NCBI GenBank assembly: GCA_002702065.1
Contig: NZXX01000013.1
Coordinates: 124,001-188,000, forward strand
Direction: 5' to 3'
Source of the DNA: Anaerolineaceae bacterium
GTDB taxonomy: Bacteria > Chloroflexota > Anaerolineae > Aggregatilineales > Phototrophicaceae
Length of the DNA stretch: 64,000 bases
Shown here: positions 58,197 through 64,000 of the stretch, piece after piece
Numbering within the stretch: the stretch's first letter is position 1
How the letters are laid out: every line of letters begins with the position of its first letter
Made by a program: the position numbers and the translations under genes
The notes under the pieces: generated by a model
What the model saw: only the letters and a program-made list of their open reading frames with translations
Database searches by the model: none
Told to the model about the DNA's origin: nothing

Positions 58197-59801
58197 ATGA
58201 AAGAACGTGCAGCAGATATTGTGATTATCGGCGGCGGCACGGGCGGAGTCGCGGCGGCGCTGGCAGCCCTGCGGCTGGGCAGAACCGTGATTATGACCGA
58301 GGAAACCGACTGGATCGGCGGGCAGTTGACCGCGCAGGCCGTGCCACCGGATGAACATCCCTGGATTGAGCGTTACGGCGCGACCAACAGCTATCGCCAG
58401 TTCGCCGAAGGGGTGCGCGATTACTACCGCACCTACTACCCCCTGACCAACGAAGCCCGCCGCATCGTCAACCTGAACCCCGGCAACGGCAACGTCAGCC
58501 GCCTGTGCCACGAACCGCGTGTTGCGCTGGCGGTCATCGAGGGGATGCTGGCCCCCTTCCGCGCCGGTCAGCAGCTAGACATCCTGCTCAACACCCGCGC
58601 CATCGCTGCCGAAACGGATGGCGACCGCATTCGCGCTGTGACCGTCCGCAACAGCCTGACGGATGCGGAAACCGTCCTGACTGCGCCCTATATCATCGAC
58701 GCCACCGAGCTGGGCGACCTGCTGGAACTGGCAAACATCGAGCATATTATCGGCGCAGAGAGCAAGGACCAGACCGGGGAACTCCACGCTGTCGACGGCG
58801 AACCGCAGCCGCTGGACCAGCAGGCGGTGACATGGTGCTTCGCTATGGACTGGCTGCCCGGTGAAGATCACACGATCGACAAGCCGGAAGACTATGATTT
58901 CTGGAACAGCTATCAGGCGGATTTCTGGCCGGACAAGCAGTTAAGCTGGCACGATGTCAACCCGATCTCGCTGGCCACCCGCTATCGCGCTGTGTTCGAC
59001 AGCGACGGCAATACCGACTTCAACCGCAATCATGATTTCTGGCATTACCGGCGCATCCTGAACAAGGATTATTATCCCGAAGGCGTGTTCCGCAGCGACA
59101 TCACCCTGGTGAACTGGCCGCAGATTGATTACTGGCTGGGGCCGCTGCTGGGTGTTTCGGAGGACGAGGTTAAAGAGAATCTGCGCCAGTGCCGCCAGCT
59201 GACGTATTCCTTCCTGTACTGGATGCAGACCGAAGCGCCGCGCCATGATGGCGGATACGGCTACCCCGGTTTACGGCTGCGCCATGACATTGTGGGCACC
59301 GAAGACGGGCTGGCGAAATACGTCTATGTGCGCGAGTCGCGGCGCATGCAGGCCGAATTCACCGTTACCGAGCAGCATGTCGGTGTGGAGCAGCGCGGCA
59401 GCCTGATCGGCGCGGAAATCTTCCACGATACGGTCGGCACCGGCAGCTACCGCATTGACCTGCACCCCAGCACCGCCCCCCGCACCTATGTCGACATCAG
59501 CAGCTACCCGTTCCAGATTCCGCTGGGCGCGCTGATTCCGGTGCGGATGGAGAATATGCTGCCGGCATGCAAGAACCTGGGGGTGACACACATTACCAAT
59601 GGCTGCTACCGGCTGCATCCGGTGGAGTGGAATATCGGCGAAGCGGCGGGCGCATTGGCTGCCTACTGCCTGAACAATGACCTGTCGCCGCGTCAGGTGC
59701 GCAATACCGCCCAGCATCTGAGCGACTTCCAGACCCTGCTGGCGAAAAAGCTGGATTTTGCGCTGCAATGGCCAGAATTCGCCCGCATCACACCGCGATA
59801 A
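58197..59801 (+). CDS. FAD-dependent oxidoreductase (FAD_oxidored/PF12831-type)
   Basis: This 534-residue protein has a Rossmann FAD motif DIVIIGGGTGGVAAALAAL (Gly-rich loop near residue 10) and then DWIGGQLTAQAV, typical of the fumarate-reductase-like FAD_oxidored family. The C-terminal part carries LGALIPVRMENMLPACKNLG and GEAAGALAAYCL. The family oxidises sugars or related compounds in glycan operons. ATG 58197 with GAAAGGA 9 nt upstream is preferred to ATG 58167. Substrate unknown. Confidence 0.87.
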   Translation: MKERAADIVIIGGGTGGVAAALAALRLGRTVIMTEETDWIGGQLTAQAVPPDEHPWIERYGATNSYRQFAEGVRDYYRTYYPLTNEARRIVNLNPGNGNVSRLCHEPRVALAVIEGMLAPFRAGQQLDILLNTRAIAAETDGDRIRAVTVRNSLTDAETVLTAPYIIDATELGDLLELANIEHIIGAESKDQTGELHAVDGEPQPLDQQAVTWCFAMDWLPGEDHTIDKPEDYDFWNSYQADFWPDKQLSWHDVNPISLATRYRAVFDSDGNTDFNRNHDFWHYRRILNKDYYPEGVFRSDITLVNWPQIDYWLGPLLGVSEDEVKENLRQCRQLTYSFLYWMQTEAPRHDGGYGYPGLRLRHDIVGTEDGLAKYVYVRESRRMQAEFTVTEQHVGVEQRGSLIGAEIFHDTVGTGSYRIDLHPSTAPRTYVDISSYPFQIPLGALIPVRMENMLPACKNLGVTHITNGCYRLHPVEWNIGEAAGALAAYCLNNDLSPRQVRNTAQHLSDFQTLLAKKLDFALQWPEFARITPR

Positions 59802-59838
59802 TCCTGACCTGAAGCGTATCCCCGGCGCTGACGCACAA

Positions 59839-60621
59839 TCAGAGCACGACGCCCAGTGCCGGGGCCAGCCCTGCCGAAAAGCCCCCATCAACCGTGAGCA
59901 GCGTGCCGGTCACAAACGAAGCTTCGTCCGATGCGAGATAGAGCACGGCGTTGGCGATCTCCTCTGGCTGGCCGATGCGCCCGATCGCGTGCAAGCGCCC
60001 GGCCTGTTCACGTATGTGCGGCCCCTGCGCGAAAAAATTGGCGTTCATCGGTGTCTCGATCCAGCCGGGACAGATGGCATTGACGCGGATACCCTCGGCG
60101 CTGTGGTCGATGGCGAGTGCCCGCGTCAGCTGTGCGATGCCGCCCTTGGTTGTGGCGTAGGCCGCGATGCCGCCCTCGGCATAGAAGCTGTTCACCGATG
60201 CCATATTAATGATGCTGCCGCCGCTGCCCTGCCGCTGAAATTGCAGGATGGCATACTTGGCGCAGAAGAACGTCCCTTTCAGGTTGACCCCGGTGATGCG
60301 ATCCCAGTCCGCTTCGGTCGTTTCGGTAATCGGCTTTTCCACCATGACCGCCGCGTTGTTGACCAGAATATTCAGCTGGCCGAACTGTTCCACGGTGGCC
60401 TGCACCGCACGTTCGGTTTCGCTCACCTGTGCCAGATCGGCCTGAATCATCAGCCCTGCCCCACCAGCCGCCTCGATCTGCCGCACCGTTTCGTGGCCGT
60501 CGTCCGCCTGAATATCCGCAACGGCGACTCGTGCGCCTTCCTGGGCCAGCCGCAGCGCTGTCGCCCGGCCAATGCCCGACCCGCCGCCGGTCACCAGCGC
60601 CACCCGATTTTCCAATCTCAC
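59839..60621 (-). CDS. SDR-family NAD(P)-dependent oxidoreductase
   Basis: This 260-residue SDR has TGGGSGIG near residue 12, NNAAV, a catalytic Ser in INMASVNSF and YATTK (Tyr-x3-Lys), with the C-terminal VDGG typical of 3-oxoacyl-ACP-reductase or sugar-dehydrogenase relatives. It converges on the FAD oxidoreductase (37 nt between stops) and lies 27 nt after the last HEPN gene in the same direction, so it may be read through from the TA array. Confidence 0.9.
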   Translation of the reverse strand: MRLENRVALVTGGGSGIGRATALRLAQEGARVAVADIQADDGHETVRQIEAAGGAGLMIQADLAQVSETERAVQATVEQFGQLNILVNNAAVMVEKPITETTEADWDRITGVNLKGTFFCAKYAILQFQRQGSGGSIINMASVNSFYAEGGIAAYATTKGGIAQLTRALAIDHSAEGIRVNAICPGWIETPMNANFFAQGPHIREQAGRLHAIGRIGQPEEIANAVLYLASDEASFVTGTLLTVDGGFSAGLAPALGVVL

Positions 60622-60648
60622 GTTCGTTTTGCTCCCGGTTGCATGGTC

Positions 60649-61005
60649 TTATTCATGTGCCTCATCGCCCGCATCGTCCAGTTCCGCCAGCATCGCTTCG
60701 ACAGCCGCCCGCAAATTGGGCAAGTCCTCGACGGCGGCCCAGATTGTGACCAGATCAATATCACCATAATTATGAGCCAGAAAGTCCCGAAATCGCCGCA
60801 GCGTTTGCCAGTTCATTTGTGGCTGAGTTAATAACAGACTCGCAGGAAGACGCTTTACAATCTCGCCAATGATTTCATAGGCACGCATGACCGCAAATTG
60901 AGTCTTCTCGTCTTGTAAAAACGCATTCTTCCCCTCGGAGGTAAATTGCTCCACGTAATTCAGGTGAATCAGAATATCGTGCAGATAGTCCTCTATCTCA
61001 CTCAT
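60649..61005 (-). CDS. HEPN/DUF86 HepT-like toxin, unit 3
   Basis: This 118-residue helical HEPN protein has the RX4HXY ribonuclease signature at residues 73-80 (Arg73, His78, Tyr80 in RDFLAHNY). In HepT-type toxins this motif cleaves RNA, and the Tyr is the residue modified by the antitoxin. The start overlaps the preceding MNT gene by 4 nt. The C-terminal stretch after Trp (AAVEDLPNLRAAVEAML) is nearly the same in all three units, while the N-terminal half is distinct. Confidence 0.88.
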   Translation of the reverse strand: MSEIEDYLHDILIHLNYVEQFTSEGKNAFLQDEKTQFAVMRAYEIIGEIVKRLPASLLLTQPQMNWQTLRRFRDFLAHNYGDIDLVTIWAAVEDLPNLRAAVEAMLAELDDAGDEAHE

Positions 61006-61316
61006 AAGGCTACTGCGTCACGCATGATATTTATACGAAGTCTTTCCCGCATTCTGTCATGTTCGGTGAGCAGGCTCACTTCACGCCCAAGCAATTCCTG
61101 CAAGTCCAGCCATAGCCCAACTAAATCAAACATGCTCTTACCGTCAGTTAGGTTTACCAGTAAATCCACGTCGCTGTCCGGCCCGGCATCGCCCCGCGCC
61201 ACGCTGCCAAACACACGCACATTGTACGCCCCATACCGTTCCATCAGCGCCATGATCTCGTCACGCCGCTGCCGCAGGTCTTCGAGTGTCGGTGGCATTT
61301 TGGTCGTCTCACTCAT
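61002..61316 (-). CDS. MNT (MntA-like) nucleotidyltransferase antitoxin, unit 3
   Basis: This 104-residue minimal nucleotidyltransferase has the GSX10DXD motif at Gly37-Ser38 to Asp49/Asp51 (GSVARGDAGPDSDVDLL). In characterised MntA-HepT pairs such enzymes transfer AMP to the toxin Tyr. The N-terminal half is nearly identical to unit 2, while the C-terminal half (after VDLLVNLTDGK) differs. Start codon overlaps the HEPN unit 2 stop by 4 nt. Confidence 0.88.
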   Translation of the reverse strand: MSETTKMPPTLEDLRQRRDEIMALMERYGAYNVRVFGSVARGDAGPDSDVDLLVNLTDGKSMFDLVGLWLDLQELLGREVSLLTEHDRMRERLRINIMRDAVAL

Positions 61317-61410
61317 GATTCCGTCTCCTCGTCGCCCGCATCGCCCAGGTCCGCCAGCATCGCCTCCACCGCAGCCCGCAAATTGGGCAAGTCCTCGACG
61401 GCGGCCCAGA
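61162..61410. repeat. Conserved junction block of the MNT/HEPN array, copy II
   Basis: This 249-bp segment covers the HEPN unit 2 3' end and MNT unit 3 5' half. Compared by eye with 61829-62077 it has 8 mismatches (about 97% identity), far above the flanking coding sequence. Confidence 0.9.
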
Positions 61411-61675
61411 CATAGTTCAAGTCGATTTTCTCGTAATTATGTGCCAGAAAATCTCGATAACGTACCAGTCTTCGCCAATCCATCTGCGGTTGGCTCGCCA
61501 GCAAACCGTCTGGCAATCGTTTAATGATTTCGCCGATCACTTCATAAGCACGAATAACAGCAAATTGAGTCTTGCGATCACGAAGGAAACTATCCTGTCC
61601 GTTGACTGTAAATGTTTCTACATCGACAAGATACGTCAGTAGATCGCGAAGATATTGCTGCTCAGAGTCGTTCAT
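61313..61675 (-). CDS. HEPN/DUF86 HepT-like toxin, unit 2
   Basis: This 120-residue HEPN protein has RDFLAHNY at residues 74-81 (Arg74, His79, Tyr81) and an N-terminus different from the other two units. The C-terminal LADLGDAGDEETES matches unit 1 with one change. It overlaps both neighbours by 4 nt. Predicted RNase toxin held in check by its paired MNT protein. Confidence 0.88.
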   Translation of the reverse strand: MNDSEQQYLRDLLTYLVDVETFTVNGQDSFLRDRKTQFAVIRAYEVIGEIIKRLPDGLLASQPQMDWRRLVRYRDFLAHNYEKIDLNYVWAAVEDLPNLRAAVEAMLADLGDAGDEETES

Positions 61676-61983
61676 AAGGCTACAGCGTCCTGCAAAACAG
61701 AGTCCATAAATCGTTTATCGTCCAGTCCATCTGTAATCAGGCTAACCTCATAACCGATGAGTTCCTGTATATCCAGCCACAGGCCCACCAATTCGAACAT
61801 ACTCTTATTTTGTGGGAAAGAAATCAGCAAATCCACGTCGCTGTCCGGCCCAGCATCGCCCCGCGCCACGCTGCCAAACACGCGCACATTGTACGCCCCA
61901 TACCGTTCCATCAGCGCCATGATCTCGTCACGCCGCTGGCGCAGGTCTTCGAGTGTCGGTGGGGTTTTGGTCGTCTCACTCAT
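61672..61983 (-). CDS. MNT (MntA-like) nucleotidyltransferase antitoxin, unit 2
   Basis: This 103-residue protein has GSVARGDAGPDSDVDLLI with the GSX10DXD motif. The N-terminal half matches unit 3; the C-terminal half (SFPQNKSMFELVG and ITDGLDDKRFMDSV) is distinct and should contain the toxin-specific surface. Start overlaps HEPN unit 1 by 4 nt. Confidence 0.88.
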   Translation of the reverse strand: MSETTKTPPTLEDLRQRRDEIMALMERYGAYNVRVFGSVARGDAGPDSDVDLLISFPQNKSMFELVGLWLDIQELIGYEVSLITDGLDDKRFMDSVLQDAVAL

Positions 61984-62077
61984 GATTCCGTCTCCTCGTC
62001 GCCCGCATCGTCCAGGTCCGCCAGCATCGCCTCTACCGCCGCCCGCAAATTGGGCAAGTCCTCGACGGCGGCCCAGA
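61829..62077. repeat. Conserved junction block of the MNT/HEPN array, copy I
   Basis: This is the partner of 61162-61410, covering the HEPN unit 1 3' end and MNT unit 2 5' half. Eight mismatches in 249 bp. Confidence 0.9.
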
Positions 62078-62345
62078 TATTTTCCAGAATGACTTCTTCA
62101 TAGTGGTGCGCCAGAAAATCGCGGAAACCGATCAACATTTGCCAGTTCACGGGTGAATTCGCCCGGCGCAACTCCACCGGCAGACGCTTCGCGATTTCAC
62201 CGACCACCTCATAAGAACGGATAACGGCTTTGCGTGTTTTGGCGTCACGCACAAACTGCTGCTTGCCTTCGGTCGTGAACGCAGCAATATCATCCAGTTC
62301 CAGAAGTAAATCTCGCAGATAATCGGTGGATGACTTTTTGCTCAT
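61980..62345 (-). CDS. HEPN/DUF86 HepT-like toxin, unit 1
   Basis: This 121-residue HEPN protein has RDFLAHHY at residues 75-82 (Arg75, His80, Tyr82), so the catalytic signature is intact. Its N-terminus (SSTDYLRDLLLELDDI) and middle are the most different of the three, while its C-terminal LADLDDAGDEETES equals the unit 2 tail bar one residue. It overlaps both neighbours by 4 nt. Confidence 0.88.
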   Translation of the reverse strand: MSKKSSTDYLRDLLLELDDIAAFTTEGKQQFVRDAKTRKAVIRSYEVVGEIAKRLPVELRRANSPVNWQMLIGFRDFLAHHYEEVILENIWAAVEDLPNLRAAVEAMLADLDDAGDEETES

Positions 62346-62653
62346 AAAGCAACAGCATCTTCCAGAACCGATTGCATAAACTGTTCATCTTTTGCGCTGT
62401 CAGGAATCAAGCTGACTTCATAGCCCAGCAGTTCCTTAATATCCAGCCACAGGCCAACCAGGTCAAACACGCTGCGATTGGCAGGAAACGATATGAGCAG
62501 GTCCACATCACTATCCGGGCCTGCCTCGTGGCGTGCCACACTGCCTACGACACGCACCGACGATATACCGTACCGCTCCATCAGCGCCATGATCTCGTCA
62601 CGCCGCTGCCGCAGATCTTCGAGCGTTGGTGGGGTTTTGGTCGTCTCGCTCAT
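62342..62653 (-). CDS. MNT (MntA-like) nucleotidyltransferase antitoxin, unit 1
   Basis: This 103-residue protein has GSVARHEAGPDSDVDLLI. Its N-terminal 29 residues are identical to unit 2 and the motif is conserved, but it differs in the region after residue 30 (ISSVRVVGSVARHE). It is the first gene of the six-gene array; GGAG lies 9 nt before the ATG and TATAAT (62680-62685, minus strand) gives a likely promoter for the whole array. Confidence 0.88.
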   Translation of the reverse strand: MSETTKTPPTLEDLRQRRDEIMALMERYGISSVRVVGSVARHEAGPDSDVDLLISFPANRSVFDLVGLWLDIKELLGYEVSLIPDSAKDEQFMQSVLEDAVAL

Positions 62654-62679
62654 ACGATCATCTCCGCACTGTTTGCCCT

Positions 62680-62685
62680 ATTATA
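62680..62685 (-). promoter_or_regulatory. Candidate -10 of the MNT/HEPN array
   Basis: TATAAT on the minus strand, 26 nt upstream of the first MNT start. No clear -35. Confidence 0.45.
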
Positions 62686-62716
62686 CTCCACACAGATACA
62701 TAAAAAGCTTAATCGC

Positions 62717-63994
62717 TCACCCCATCACCAGCGAGTAACCTGTCTGATTGGCCAGTCGGTTACGCACCTGCTCGAAGGTGGCGGAGTCGGGTTCGTTGGC
62801 CAGCTTGACGGAGACTTCGGCGCGTGCGACATGGATGCCCGGCCCTTTGGTCACGCGCCAACCGGCCTCACGTATAAGCTGCGCGGCGATCTGCAATATC
62901 TGCTGCTGGTTGGGGTGCGGGTGAATGCTGATGGCATAGCCGGTTTCTTCGGATAAGGCGCGGATGCGATCCAGATGGCGCTCCCCCACCTGCGGCGAGA
63001 TAAACGTCAGCACCAGCCCACCCTGCTTCAGCCCCGCCTTGTACAGCCCCAGCGGTTCCAGCGCCTGCCGAACCAGCCCATACGCCGCATTAATTTCGAT
63101 GGGTTCGCGGCCCGGTGATGTTTCGGGTTGTACGGATGGTGTATCACCGTCGGATTGATCGCCGCCGACACGCAGACGGAATCCGGTCAGGTCATGGTAG
63201 GCGCGCTGCAACGCCGCCACATCGGCCACGCCCGCGACCTCCACCGCGACTTCGCCCTGATTGAGATAGAACGATGGGCCTTTGGTGATGCGTCCGCCAG
63301 CGGGCAGCAGTTCATCCACCGCCGCGCCCAACGCCTGCTGGTTGATGCCGGGGTTGACCTGCACGTCCCATCCGGTCTGCGTCATCAACTGTTCGATGAC
63401 ATCGGCATACTGCCGCTGCGCCGGAAGCGGAAAATCGAACGTGAGCGTCAGGCGCTTGCGGTGAATGTCCATGCCGACCTTGCGCAGCCGGGCTTTGGGC
63501 GGGAAGGCGCTGAAGGCCAGGTCACGCGCCTGATTCTGCTCGATGGGGCCATCCTTGAGCGCCCGCTTCGGCAGCAGACCGCCGGGTTCGAGCGACGCGC
63601 CATCCTGCGCCAGCGCCAGCACGATGGTGAGCAGGGCCTGTTCGTGGCTGACCTCATCCGGCAGCGGATCGGGCAGCAAGTCCGCGGGGTTAACCGGCTG
63701 GGCAGCCTCGGCCAGCTGCTGACGGCGGGCAAACGGCAGCAGTGTATCCTGCCACTTCTGCGTCTCATCCAGCATCAGCTTGAGGTTCGCCATCTGCCCC
63801 CGGTCATCATCGACCTTTTCCCACGTGCCAATGACCCACAACAGTGCGTCGGCGGGATAATGACGCCCCTTTGCCCCGTGTACCTGCGCCTCGAACGCAT
63901 CCGCGCTGGCGTTGACGACGATACCCACACGCGGGCGGCCATTGCTGTCGCGCAGGACGATCAATTTGCCGACCAGATCGGGGTTTGCCAGCAT
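62717..63994 (-). CDS. Uncharacterised protein with an internal domain duplication; may extend past the window
   Basis: The 425-residue product from ATG 63994 has three parts: an SH3-like start (about 1-55: LIVLRDSNGRPRVGIVVNAS), a helical middle, and two related domains. Domain 1 (about 170-275) has ITKGPSFYLNQGEVAVEVAG and TGW-x-VQVNPG; domain 2 (about 320-425) has VTKGPGIHVARAEVSVKL and TGYAISIHPHPNQQQIL. I cannot assign a function. The frame stays open through base 64000, so a longer protein starting outside the window is possible. Confidence 0.7.
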   Translation of the reverse strand: MLANPDLVGKLIVLRDSNGRPRVGIVVNASADAFEAQVHGAKGRHYPADALLWVIGTWEKVDDDRGQMANLKLMLDETQKWQDTLLPFARRQQLAEAAQPVNPADLLPDPLPDEVSHEQALLTIVLALAQDGASLEPGGLLPKRALKDGPIEQNQARDLAFSAFPPKARLRKVGMDIHRKRLTLTFDFPLPAQRQYADVIEQLMTQTGWDVQVNPGINQQALGAAVDELLPAGGRITKGPSFYLNQGEVAVEVAGVADVAALQRAYHDLTGFRLRVGGDQSDGDTPSVQPETSPGREPIEINAAYGLVRQALEPLGLYKAGLKQGGLVLTFISPQVGERHLDRIRALSEETGYAISIHPHPNQQQILQIAAQLIREAGWRVTKGPGIHVARAEVSVKLANEPDSATFEQVRNRLANQTGYSLVMG

Positions 63995-64000
63995 GATCGC

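Overview
The window is a 64 kb stretch of a high-G+C bacterial chromosome, most likely a member of the Chloroflexota (Anaerolineae-like). This is an inference. It rests on a secreted protein with Pro/Thr-Glu stalks of the type common in that phylum, several multi-domain PAS histidine kinases, DUF4397, CHRD and DUF2270 proteins, a fused molybdenum dehydrogenase, and many sugar-degradation modules with their own ABC transporters. No rRNA, tRNA, CRISPR array, phage or insertion sequence was recognised.

Layout. 1-5.4 kb: a glycan/sugar-acid block (GH116 start on the minus strand; diverging from it a DUF5060-type glycosidase, an SDR dehydrogenase, an enolase-superfamily dehydratase, and an APH-like kinase). 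5.4-9.7 kb: a minus-strand kinase / response regulator / hybrid-kinase operon. 10.1-13.1 kb: a CHRD secreted protein, a large unassigned probable polysaccharide-active protein, and a 59-residue ORF closed by a strong terminator. 13.2-19.9 kb: two tandem O-antigen-ligase-like/TPR membrane proteins and a GT39-type glycosyltransferase, a surface-glycan locus. 20.0-22.9 kb: TetR regulator with promoter and operator, a GT1 glycosyltransferase and a GDPD. 23.3-34.3 kb: a modular secreted PT-rich protein, two PII-like cyclic-di-AMP-receptor family proteins, a cyclophilin-like protein, GNAT, a Tat-exported GH38-like mannosidase, a Uma2 nuclease, a metallopeptidase with a motif seen in injection-system cargo, and a fused molybdenum hydroxylase. 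34.9-44.6 kb: a Thi5/NMT1-sensor kinase, two MerR regulators each behind a 19-bp-spacer promoter, and small membrane and stress proteins. 44.7-51.6 kb: a sialidase-like / aldolase / peptide-type ABC regulon carrying two copies of a 22-bp operator. 52.6-60.6 kb: a LacI-controlled sugar ABC transporter, PhyH oxygenase, FAD oxidoreductase and SDR. 60.6-62.7 kb: three consecutive MNT/HEPN (MntA/HepT-type) toxin-antitoxin pairs with 4-nt gene overlaps. 62.7-64 kb: a protein with an internal domain duplication.

The strongest unusual signal is the triple MNT-HEPN array. The junction of HEPN 3' end plus next MNT 5' end is almost identical between two units (8 mismatches in 249 bp by manual alignment), while the intervening MNT C-terminal/HEPN N-terminal half has diverged. 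That is a cassette-like pattern. The next strongest are the shared operator that ties the sialidase-like genes to a peptide-type ABC transporter, and the matched pair of MerR promoters. All coordinates and residue numbers were worked out by eye from the sequence. Family names come from recognised motifs, not from a database search.
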